This document shows positions 1 through 6,036 of a stretch of 6,071 bases of DNA, one piece after another (the first letter of the stretch is position 1; every line of letters starts with the position of its first letter). Below the pieces are notes generated by a model. It was given only the letters and a program-made list of their open reading frames with translations, was not told the DNA's origin and ran no database searches. Source of the stretch: Ignavibacteria bacterium UBA4661 (GTDB taxonomy: Bacteria > Bacteroidota > Ignavibacteria > Kapaibacteriales > UBA4661); contig DHLT01000088.1 in assembly GCA_002405405.1 (NCBI GenBank), forward strand, positions 9,420 to 15,490, given 5' to 3'. A program made the translations under genes and the position numbers.

Positions 1-80
1 TCTTTTCTCTTTTCTCTTCTTCTTCTTTGTTCTTTCTTCTTTTCTCTTTTCTCTTTTCTCTTTTCTCTTCTCTCGCTCTC
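1..80. repeat. Polypyrimidine/polypurine low-complexity tract
   Basis: On the plus strand 78 of 80 bases are C or T; the only exceptions are G at 29 and G at 75. Within it the heptamer TTTTCTC occurs twice in tandem at 3-16 and four times in tandem at 40-67, separated by irregular TTC/TTCT units. The tract starts just past the stop codon of the minus-strand gene, so a transcript of that gene would have a purine-only (GA-rich) 3' flank. It may continue to the left of the window. Homopurine-homopyrimidine runs can form triplex (H-DNA) and are prone to replication slippage; whether this one does is inference. No intrinsic terminator hairpin is visible in it. Confidence 0.9.
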
Positions 81-638
81 TCACCACATTTGATACGCAC
101 GTCGTGCATACAACGCAAGTGACAGTGTCATCATAGCAAGGGCAGACGTAATCGCTATGTGCATAAACCACTCCGGTAATGAAAGTACCGCACTAATCAG
201 CACAGCGGCAATGCACTGCACAGCAACCTTGCCCGGGTAATTTGATGGAAGCACCATATTCAGTCGTCGCGCTACGACAATGCCCGCAACAAGGATGATA
301 ATATCACGCCCTACCACGCACAACACAAACCACAAAGGCAATTTACCCATCAGCACCAATGCTACTACCGCCCCCCCTACAAAGACTTTGTCTGCAAGCG
401 GATCAATGATTTTTCCGGCTTCGGTAATTTGATCGAGCTTTCGCGCTAACCAGCCATCAAGCAAATCAGTAATAATCGCTGTAATTCCTAGCCAAAATGC
501 TATGAGATACTGCTCATGAATAATGACATAACATACCGGCACTGCCAGCAGCAGTCGCACAGCACTTAACCCATTAGAAAGATTGTACGGCGATGGAGCA
601 GTCTTTTGTTCATTGTTGGAAGAAGATGCTATATTCAT
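81..638 (-). CDS. CDP-alcohol phosphatidyltransferase family protein (PgsA / cardiolipin synthase-like)
   Basis: An integral inner-membrane enzyme of 185 residues that should transfer a phosphatidyl group from CDP-diacylglycerol to an alcohol acceptor, probably glycerol-3-phosphate or phosphatidylglycerol. The family signature D-x2-D-G-x2-A-R-x8-G-x3-D-x3-D is complete: D58, D61, G62, A65, R66, G75, D79 and D83; the aspartates bind the catalytic metals. The N-terminal segment N19...R28...P34 fits the start of PgsA proteins. About six hydrophobic segments are visible, roughly 24-41, 44-60, 84-98, 101-123, 138-154 and 157-177. Length matches bacterial PgsA (about 180 aa). The later GRDIII and PSxxPGK motifs also resemble CRLS-type cardiolipin synthases, so the acceptor is not settled and no gene symbol is given. 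The ATG start gives a hydrophilic N-terminus directly before the first membrane segment; no Shine-Dalgarno is seen, as usual in Bacteroidota. It is divergent from the large protease gene and ends in TGA beside the pyrimidine tract. Confidence 0.9.
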   Translation of the reverse strand: MNIASSSNNEQKTAPSPYNLSNGLSAVRLLLAVPVCYVIIHEQYLIAFWLGITAIITDLLDGWLARKLDQITEAGKIIDPLADKVFVGGAVVALVLMGKLPLWFVLCVVGRDIIILVAGIVVARRLNMVLPSNYPGKVAVQCIAAVLISAVLSLPEWFMHIAITSALAMMTLSLALYARRAYQMW

Positions 639-682
639 GATAGGGCATAAATAAAAATGTACGATATCAGCGTTATTTCTTG

Positions 683-711
683 TTGAAGTAAAATTTTTAT
701 GAGAGTAAAAT
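683..711 (+). promoter_or_regulatory. Weak sigma70-like promoter candidate
   Basis: TTGAAG at 683-688 (4 of 6 to TTGACA) is followed by a 17-nt spacer and TAAAAT at 706-711 (5 of 6 to TATAAT). It points toward the protease gene. Spacing is ideal, but the region is AT-rich, so a chance match is quite possible, and Bacteroidota housekeeping promoters usually differ from this pattern. It competes with the element at 752-759. Confidence 0.25.
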
Positions 712-751
712 TATTACCTGACATTGTTCGTGGGACTATGTTCAAATTCGA

Positions 752-759
752 TAATTTTG
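752..759 (+). promoter_or_regulatory. Bacteroidota-type -7 element candidate (TAnnTTTG)
   Basis: TAATTTTG is an exact TAnnTTTG match, the -7 element of primary-sigma promoters known from Bacteroidota. The -33 partner is poor: TTCG at 727-730, 21 nt upstream, matches TTTG in 3 of 4 bases. Transcription from here would give the protease mRNA a leader of roughly 230 nt if translation starts at 997, or about 90 nt if at the ATG at 856. Confidence 0.3.
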
Positions 760-985
760 TAGGATTCGCATGATACTTTTTTGTGCCGGGTGGTTGCGCT
801 TTTATTTTTCCACACCCCTTAACTTTTGATTTCGTTGGACGATACCTATGATTGCATGGTATACCTAAACTATCATGTTTCTATGGTATTTTTCAACAAT
901 ACATCTTTCGTATGTAGTTGCTCCTTGTTTGATATGACCCTATCCCTGCTTTTTCCTTTTGTTGGAAAACTGCGTCTTCTTGCGC

Positions 986-992
986 GGGAGGG
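986..992 (+). promoter_or_regulatory. Shine-Dalgarno-like sequence supporting a GTG start at 997
   Basis: GGGAGGG lies 4 nt before GTG at 997 in the protease frame. It is the only good anti-16S match before any candidate start of this gene, and that GTG yields a normal-length signal peptide. The spacer is short, and Shine-Dalgarno use is weak in this lineage, so the TTG at 1018 remains an alternative. Confidence 0.35.
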
Positions 993-996
993 TGGG

Positions 997-3900
997 GTGT
1001 ATCCAATCTCTTCTGTTTTGAAAAAGTATTGTCGCAGTCTTTGTTTTCATGTCTTCATTTGTGCGATCTTTTGCTTTTGTATTCCACAGTATTTGACGGC
1101 ACAATGTACGGTTACTCCGCTGACTATTGAACAGCGTCTCCAGTCTGCCGACATCATTATCGAGGGACATATCGAGCATCAATTCACGATGCGACCGAAT
1201 GATCGCGGACTGATTTACACTGTTCATATCATTGCACCAACCAAGCATTTCAAGGGTGCTATTGAACCTTCACTTGCTCGTTTTCGGCAACATTTTGCTT
1301 TGCTTGATTCTTCTGCTCGCATCGCACTTATCACGGCAGGAGGTCAGTATGGCGAAACCATTCTCAAAGTCAATCCTGAAATCAACCTCCATATTGGTGA
1401 GCGTGGATTGTTCTTACTCAAACCCGCCGGTGCATTGCTTTCTGCCGCTATCCGCGATGAAATGTCTATCAAGAAATTCTCTCCGATTCTTTCCGGTAGA
1501 GTTTTATCTGCGCCGGATTATTCTGTTTTAGCTGAGTTACCCTTATCAGCAGCTTATGTTACCACCGAGGGCATACAATCTTTTTTAAAGTATGATGATG
1601 CTTTGCCTGTTGCAACTGATGTCTTTACACTCTACGACGATATACCTGCGTTGCATCGTTTGGTTGAACAATCAGCAGGGCAGGTGGCACGTACAGTTGC
1701 TGAGATGACATCACCTTCGGGCATTCTGTCTGATAAATCTGCCGAGATAACACAAACGGCAACAATTACCTCGTTATCGCCGACGACAATTTCTGCTGGA
1801 ACTCAGAGTTTGCTGACAATTCGCGGAACAAATTTTGGCACACAAACAGGGCAGGCGGGTGTTCAATTTCAGAGTGCAGACAATATTTCCCTTACTTATA
1901 ATACTGCTCCAAATTCTGCCATTGTTTCGTGGTCGCCAACACAAATTACGGTCATAGTACCGTCTAATTCGGGTACCGGAGCTGTGCGGGTTATTTTGTC
2001 GAATGGCACAATTATTACAAGCCCTCAACCGCTCACGGTGAACTTCAATCTGCTGAACAATGTGAATGCTCAAGGTGCAGGTGTGCGTACCAATCTTGTT
2101 AATCGCAATAGCGCGGGTGGTTACACGATCCTACCTAACCAAAGTTTTCAACTAAACACCCCTGCGTACTTTGCTTTTTTGCGGGCATTGTCAGCATGGC
2201 GTTGTACTTCGGGCGTGAATTTTCGTATTTCTACGAGTTCATCCTTAGCTTCCAACACGGTTGTCGATGGAAATAATGTCGTCAGTTTTGTGAATAGTTT
2301 CACCGACACAGGTCTCGGAACTTCTGCTTTGGGTGCAACATACAGTTACTATGGCTTTTGTGTTGTCAACAATATCAACAATGTCTTTGTTACAGAATTT
2401 GATACGGAATATATCACCGCACCTCTCAACGGCAATTTCTCTTGGGATTTTGGCACGACACCTGCGCAGAACCAATTTAATTTTTACAGTGTTGCTCTCC
2501 ATGAATTTGGTCATGCACACCAGCTAGGGCATATTCTAAACCCTTCCTCGATTATGTATCCAATCGTTGCGAATGGCACGGTTCTACCTATTGATGCCGG
2601 TGCACGAAGCGGATCAAACGAAGTGATCAGTTCGTCAATTTTCTTCAATCAGTGTAACCAGACAAATATGCGTCAGGTACTGACATCGGATTGCGACCTG
2701 AGCGCGTTATTACAAGCTCCTTTAGCTCCTACTCTGTCCTCGCCTGCCGATAGTGCGATCAACCAACCAACCAATCCGCTTTTGCAGTGGAATGCAGCTC
2801 TTGGTGCTGTTACATACGATGTTCAGTTGGATACGACGATACAATTTACTCGTCCTCTTTCGAGCCAGACCTTGATTTCTGCAACATCGATTCAGTTCTT
2901 TAGTCTTTTGACCAATCGTCGCTATTTTTGGCGGGTACGTGCCGTCAATACCGTAGGCGCAAGTCCTTGGTCAGTGCGGTCATTTTCGACACAAGGTCCT
3001 CAACCACCGGCAGCACCGATTTTGAATGCGCCCCTAGATGGTGCAAGCGGACAGGCACTGTCTTTAGCGTTTTCGTGGGCAATTGTTTCCAATGCCGACG
3101 CTTATGAAATTCAAATCGCTGATAATCCTAATTTCTCGCCAATCTTTGCAGGGCAGTCAGGACTAACGACAACAACATTCAATGCGTCCGGTTTGCAGGC
3201 ATCAACACAATATTATTGGCGGGTTCGTGCTACAAATCAAGTCGGCATCAGCAGTTGGTCGCAGAGAATTTTTACAACACAAGGACCGCCTGCACCCAAT
3301 CCCCCAATCCTTTTGTCTCCGGCAGATAATGCGGTCGATATTCCTGTGTCAGCCGTTGCGAGTTGGCTTCCGGTGCAAGGTGCTTCGATTTATAATATCC
3401 AAATTGCCCGATCATCGGATTTTAGTTTTTTGGAATTCGACCAAATGATTTCAGGAAATACTTCGTTCCTGATGACCGATTTATCGCCAAATACAACATA
3501 TTTTTGGCGAGTACGTGGCTCGAATGATATGGGCATGGGCGCATGGTCAACAGCACGACGATTTACGACGCAAGCTCCGCAGCCACCTGATGCTCCTATT
3601 TTGTCTTTCCCTGAAGATGCATCTCCACGAGAAAACATCAATGTTACACTTACATGGGTTGCCGCTCTTGGGGCAACGAGTTACGATGTTCAAGTGTCAA
3701 CGAGTGCAACATTTGCAACATCAGCAACTGTTTTCGATCTACAGCGGTATAATCCTCCTTCACCGAATGAAGTTCGTGCTCTGCCAATTTCAGGATTGCG
3801 ATACAGCACGAATTATTTTTGGCGTGTACGCTCAGTCAATGCCAATGGTGTTAGCCGTTGGGCGCAACGAGCATTTACGACTATGGCACAACCGCCACCG

Positions 3901-5130
3901 GAAATACCAACGATTATCAGTCCTCCGAATGAAGCAATTAATCAGTCGATTATCAATTTGAATTTACGATGCAGTCCGGGCGCAGGGGCAGAGCGGTACG
4001 ATGTTGATGTATCACTATCTTCAGGTTTTACCCCATTAGTTTTTGCTCAACGTGGTATCACCAGCACGAGTGCTCGCATATCGGTGACCCTACAAACAAG
4101 TACGGTTTATTTTTGGCGTGTACGTAGTTCGTCCGTTTCCGGCGTTAGCCCTTGGATACAAGCAACCTTTGCCACATTAGCTTCCGATGGCGGTGGCGGT
4201 GGCGGAGGAGGAGGTGGTGGTAATGGTGGGTCGCAATTCAATATACTCACCCCCATACAGGGTTCGACTATACCTACGACGACCATTGCAACATGGACAA
4301 GTACGGTTGATGCAACATTTTATCGGGTAGAGTTATCTACCAGTCCAACATTTATTCCCAATGCCTTTCGTTATGTTACCCCTCGTACTTCTGTTATTAT
4401 GGAAGGTTTAACGGAGGGAAGAACCTATTATATGCGCCTGCAGTCCGGCGACCCAACAAATACGGGCGATTGGAGTGGCACACGGATATTTAACACCATG
4501 TCGCTCCCACCTCAAGTTCCATTTAATCTTACTCCATTTGACAATGCAGCAAATCAACTCCTAGAAACTCCTTTGCGGTGGACAACATCCCTGAATGTTG
4601 ATGCTATTCATATTCAACTTGGTACCTTAGCGACACCGCTTGGCTCCATTGCTAATGTTCTTACGATTGATCCTGCATCGCTAATCATTAATGATTCTAC
4701 CTTGCGAACTGCACCACGTATTACCCAACGACTTCAAGAATTACGGGGGTATTATTGGCGAGCACGCGCTCGGCGGGGAACGGCTTGGAGCGAATGGTCG
4801 CCTGTTCAAACATATTATACAGGTCAAGTTATTGCTAATTCAGTTCGTCCTTCGATGTCGAACACAGATTTTATTAGCAGTGTTTTGGCAATGCCAAATC
4901 CTGCCACACATACCACCACGATTCGCTGGCAGCAAGAAAAGCCTGCAGCTGTTCGTCTGGAAGTCGTGAGTTTGACCGGACAGATCCTCCTCTCTGAAGC
5001 ACTTTCATTTTTTCATGCAGGCACCCATGAGCGTGTCCTCGACTTACAACATCTTGCATCAGGCTCCTATTTTCTTCGCATTCATTCTGGTACCAATACT
5101 GCGAGTATTCCTCTCTTGGTTTTCCGATAA
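997..5130 (+). CDS. Secreted multidomain matrixin-like metalloprotease with IPT/TIG domain, fibronectin III-like repeats and T9SS sorting tail
   Basis: A 1377-residue exported protein, numbered from GTG 997. Domains in order: signal peptide 1-35 (K9/K10 n-region, hydrophobic core, cleavage at LTA|Q36); an N-terminal domain about 36-143 (SADIIIEG ... GERGLFLLKP) of a type I associate with Bacteroidota secreted proteases; an IPT/TIG beta-sandwich about 255-348; a zinc metalloprotease domain about 363-566; seven fibronectin III-like repeats 576-1276, interrupted by polyglycine 1065-1078; and a T9SS type A C-terminal domain about 1295-1377. The zinc site HEFGHAHQLGH has ligands H502, H506 and H512 and catalytic E503. 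The Met-turn IMYP has M520 eight residues after the last His, the matrixin spacing. The usual metzincin Gly at motif position 8 is Gln509. Function: probably peptide-bond hydrolysis outside the cell or on the surface; substrate unknown. The frame is open back to 823; starts at TTG 1018 (29-residue signal peptide) or upstream ATGs are alternatives. Domain identities are strong, the start is uncertain. Confidence 0.93.
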   Translation: MYPISSVLKKYCRSLCFHVFICAIFCFCIPQYLTAQCTVTPLTIEQRLQSADIIIEGHIEHQFTMRPNDRGLIYTVHIIAPTKHFKGAIEPSLARFRQHFALLDSSARIALITAGGQYGETILKVNPEINLHIGERGLFLLKPAGALLSAAIRDEMSIKKFSPILSGRVLSAPDYSVLAELPLSAAYVTTEGIQSFLKYDDALPVATDVFTLYDDIPALHRLVEQSAGQVARTVAEMTSPSGILSDKSAEITQTATITSLSPTTISAGTQSLLTIRGTNFGTQTGQAGVQFQSADNISLTYNTAPNSAIVSWSPTQITVIVPSNSGTGAVRVILSNGTIITSPQPLTVNFNLLNNVNAQGAGVRTNLVNRNSAGGYTILPNQSFQLNTPAYFAFLRALSAWRCTSGVNFRISTSSSLASNTVVDGNNVVSFVNSFTDTGLGTSALGATYSYYGFCVVNNINNVFVTEFDTEYITAPLNGNFSWDFGTTPAQNQFNFYSVALHEFGHAHQLGHILNPSSIMYPIVANGTVLPIDAGARSGSNEVISSSIFFNQCNQTNMRQVLTSDCDLSALLQAPLAPTLSSPADSAINQPTNPLLQWNAALGAVTYDVQLDTTIQFTRPLSSQTLISATSIQFFSLLTNRRYFWRVRAVNTVGASPWSVRSFSTQGPQPPAAPILNAPLDGASGQALSLAFSWAIVSNADAYEIQIADNPNFSPIFAGQSGLTTTTFNASGLQASTQYYWRVRATNQVGISSWSQRIFTTQGPPAPNPPILLSPADNAVDIPVSAVASWLPVQGASIYNIQIARSSDFSFLEFDQMISGNTSFLMTDLSPNTTYFWRVRGSNDMGMGAWSTARRFTTQAPQPPDAPILSFPEDASPRENINVTLTWVAALGATSYDVQVSTSATFATSATVFDLQRYNPPSPNEVRALPISGLRYSTNYFWRVRSVNANGVSRWAQRAFTTMAQPPPEIPTIISPPNEAINQSIINLNLRCSPGAGAERYDVDVSLSSGFTPLVFAQRGITSTSARISVTLQTSTVYFWRVRSSSVSGVSPWIQATFATLASDGGGGGGGGGGGNGGSQFNILTPIQGSTIPTTTIATWTSTVDATFYRVELSTSPTFIPNAFRYVTPRTSVIMEGLTEGRTYYMRLQSGDPTNTGDWSGTRIFNTMSLPPQVPFNLTPFDNAANQLLETPLRWTTSLNVDAIHIQLGTLATPLGSIANVLTIDPASLIINDSTLRTAPRITQRLQELRGYYWRARARRGTAWSEWSPVQTYYTGQVIANSVRPSMSNTDFISSVLAMPNPATHTTTIRWQQEKPAAVRLEVVSLTGQILLSEALSFFHAGTHERVLDLQHLASGSYFLRIHSGTNTASIPLLVFR
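2500..2556 (+). other. Zinc-binding active site and Met-turn of the metalloprotease
   Basis: Codes for HEFGHAHQLGH (2500-2532), then eight residues later the Met of IMYP (Met codon 2554-2556). The three His and the Glu required by HExxHxxxxxH metzincins are intact, so the enzyme is predicted active. The Gly normally at motif position 8 is Gln. Confidence 0.88.
2722..4824 (+). repeat. Array of seven fibronectin type III-like repeats within the protease gene
   Basis: Approximate repeat limits: 2722-2997, 3007-3285, 3289-3573, 3583-3885, 3895-4179, 4234-4500 and 4510-4824. Each is about 90-105 codons with the pattern P-x-P-x-L-x-x-P-x-(D/N)-x-A, a strand-B Trp, Y-x-(V/I)-(Q/D)-(L/I/V), then YFWRVR and a G-(V/A/M)-(S/G)-x-W-(S/A) ending with FxT. 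Repeats 1-5 are most alike; TATTTTTGGCG or TATTATTGGCG recurs at DNA level. Repeat 4 carries an insertion of about 8 residues, repeat 5 has Cys in place of the strand-B Trp, and repeat 6 has YYMRLQ in place of YFWRVR. They probably act as a spacer or as glycan/protein-binding modules. Confidence 0.85.
4189..4230 (+). repeat. Polyglycine hinge (GGN codon run)
   Basis: Fourteen codons encode eleven Gly, one Asn and two Gly between fibronectin-like repeats 5 and 6. Codon third positions vary (GGC, GGT, GGA, GGG), so this is not a perfect trinucleotide repeat. It likely makes a flexible linker separating the protease-proximal half from the tail-proximal repeats, and could vary in length between strains. 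Confidence 0.9.
4879..5130 (+). other. T9SS type A C-terminal sorting domain (Por secretion tail)
   Basis: The last about 83 residues show the family pattern: MPNPA near the start, a TTI-x-W strand, VRLEVVSLTGQ, an HAGTHE turn, LDLQHLASGSYFLRI, and a short C-terminal strand ending PLLVFR at the stop. This domain directs Sec-exported proteins through the outer-membrane type IX translocon and is normally removed on secretion or surface attachment. It predicts that the genome encodes a T9SS elsewhere. Confidence 0.9.
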
Positions 5131-5132
5131 AC

Positions 5133-5162
5133 TTATGCTATGTTAAAGCATAATCGTTTTTT
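5133..5162 (+). terminator. Weak intrinsic terminator candidate after the protease gene
   Basis: TTATGCT at 5133-5139 and AGCATAA at 5147-5153 form a perfect 7-bp stem with a 7-nt loop, followed by TCG and six T at 5157-5162. The stem has only two G-C pairs, so termination would be partial at best. It begins 3 nt after the protease stop codon and overlaps the ATG at 5140, the most upstream possible start of the next gene. Confidence 0.4.
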
Positions 5163-5208
5163 CGACCACCGCACCACCATTTTTTTCATGTATAGTTTGA
5201 TATTCCTC

Positions 5209-5799
5209 ATGCGGTTTTTCTGCCTTCTTTTTTTTCTTCTTGGGTGGAATTCTTTACTTGCTCAACAAGCCATGTCCCGCTCCCGTCCACTATCTTCTTG
5301 GGGTTCATCAGCTGAATTCATACAATTAGGTATTTCCGCTGCTGCCCGAAAACTTCCTGAGAACAACTTTTATCACCCTCTTCTTTTTTCTTATCATGCT
5401 GAATGGCTACATTCGGATACTGTTTTTTCTTCTCCTTTTTTATCAACTTCGTGGGTTGCAGAACTTTTTTTCTCTCCGGCACGCTTTTCTTCTAATAAGG
5501 AATTATTCTCTACAGTTGAGTTTGGTGCTCTTGGTGGCATTCAATTACAATGGAATTTTTCATCAAAATGCAGTGCTTACACTCAAATTGTAGCGGGACC
5601 TTTCTTTTTTGCCGGACGCACGCGACGACAATCCTATGGATTTCTTTTCTCAGATAATCTAAGTTTTGGAGTACAGACATTATTTAACAATCACCTGATT
5701 CGGGCAGAAATTCGCTTTCGACATTTGTCAAACGCAAGCACTCGTAAACCCAATGATGGTATCGACAACATCTTTTTTGTCATTGGCATTGGTTTATAG
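5209..5799 (+). CDS. PagL-like outer-membrane lipid A deacylase / acyloxyacyl hydrolase family protein
   Basis: A 196-residue exported protein, numbered from ATG 5209. A short signal peptide (Met-Arg, a Phe/Leu core, NSLLA|QQ, cut after residue 18) is followed by an amphipathic beta-strand pattern rich in Phe, Trp and Tyr, as in small outer-membrane barrels. The C-terminal RFRHLSNAS...PNDGIDN segment matches the PagL family active-site region: H172-x-S174 then N175, with D186 fourteen residues after the His. In Pseudomonas PagL the triad is His126, Ser128 and Glu140, the same spacing, so Asp replaces Glu here. The protein ends in an aliphatic strand FFVIGIGL. PagL removes the 3-O acyl chain of lipid A at the outer membrane; that role is inferred. 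The same frame also has ATGs at 5140 (219 aa) and 5188 (203 aa). I prefer 5209 because it gives a compact signal peptide and the 5140 start sits in a hairpin. It lies 78 nt behind the protease stop on the same strand, possibly co-transcribed. Confidence 0.75.
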   Translation: MRFFCLLFFLLGWNSLLAQQAMSRSRPLSSWGSSAEFIQLGISAAARKLPENNFYHPLLFSYHAEWLHSDTVFSSPFLSTSWVAELFFSPARFSSNKELFSTVEFGALGGIQLQWNFSSKCSAYTQIVAGPFFFAGRTRRQSYGFLFSDNLSFGVQTLFNNHLIRAEIRFRHLSNASTRKPNDGIDNIFFVIGIGL

Positions 5800-5818
5800 T
5801 CCATACTCACTCTCAGAT

Positions 5819-5834
5819 TGTTTCACGTGAAACA
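5819..5834. other. parS: parS chromosomal centromere site (ParB/Spo0J binding site)
   Basis: TGTTTCACGTGAAACA is a perfect 16-bp palindrome and is identical to the widely conserved chromosomal parS sequence bound by ParB (Spo0J). ParB-CTP clamps load at such sites and spread, and with ParA and SMC they segregate and organise newly replicated origins. It lies 19 bp after the stop of the PagL-like gene, in non-coding DNA. Chromosomal parS sites cluster near oriC, so the window is probably origin-proximal. There is no T-run after it and no loop, so it does not look like a terminator. Confidence 0.9.
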
Positions 5835-5989
5835 CTTGCACAATATTTTCGCAGGGGGCATTGAATATTTTGAACGCAAATCAGCAACACAATGCAGAAG
5901 ACATTCAAGCATCCTCAAGCAACTGTTCTTCGCAACCTTGAATCCATGAATGTGCAAAAAACACCACAAAGCAGGCGGTCGAAAGATTG

Positions 5990-5997
5990 TATCTTTG
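5990..5997 (+). promoter_or_regulatory. Bacteroidota-type -7 promoter element before the partial gene
   Basis: TATCTTTG is an exact TAnnTTTG match, followed by CAGAA. It lies 39 nt before the ATG pair at 6037/6040, giving a predicted leader of roughly 30-35 nt. No TTTG or TTG is found 19-21 nt upstream as a -33 element, so support rests on the -7 element and its position. Confidence 0.45.
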
Positions 5998-6036
5998 CAG
6001 AACGAAGAAAATATTTATCAACTACCGACAAACAAG

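Larger units (their letters stand above)
639..996. other. Divergent intergenic region / long leader of the protease gene
   Basis: This stretch separates the minus-strand phosphatidyltransferase from the plus-strand protease. The plus-strand protease frame is open back to 823, after a TAA at 820-822, with a possible TTG at 826 and ATGs at 856, 883 and 934. The translated 826-996 segment looks unlike a protein N-terminus and would put an unusually long extension before an ordinary signal peptide. I therefore read it as leader rather than coding sequence, but cannot exclude an earlier start. Two weak plus-strand promoter candidates are listed separately. No RNA fold, riboswitch or clear operator was recognised. 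Confidence 0.5.

Noticed and set aside
94..107. Inverted repeat GCACG-T-CGTGC near the 3' end of the phosphatidyltransferase gene
   Set aside because: It lies inside coding sequence, is short, and has no T-run in the gene's direction; likely chance from Arg/Ala codons.
806..814. DnaA-box-like TTTTCCACA, considered as part of an origin
   Set aside because: One mismatch to TTATCCACA and solitary. The only other candidate, TTATCAACT near 6016, has two mismatches. No cluster and no AT-rich unwinding element, so no oriC is called inside the window.
1774..2520. Minus-strand open frames of 90-100 codons inside the protease gene
   Set aside because: They lie wholly opposite well-supported domains (TIG and metalloprotease) and their translations show no signal, motif or domain; they are shadows of the real frame.
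5819..5834. Reading the palindrome as a rho-independent terminator of the PagL-like gene
   Set aside because: It has no loop and no T-run after it, and it matches parS exactly.
5842..5871. Repeated AATATTTT at 5842-5849 and 5864-5871 downstream of parS
   Set aside because: Only 8 bp of AT-rich identity with differing flanks; not enough to call an operator or iteron.
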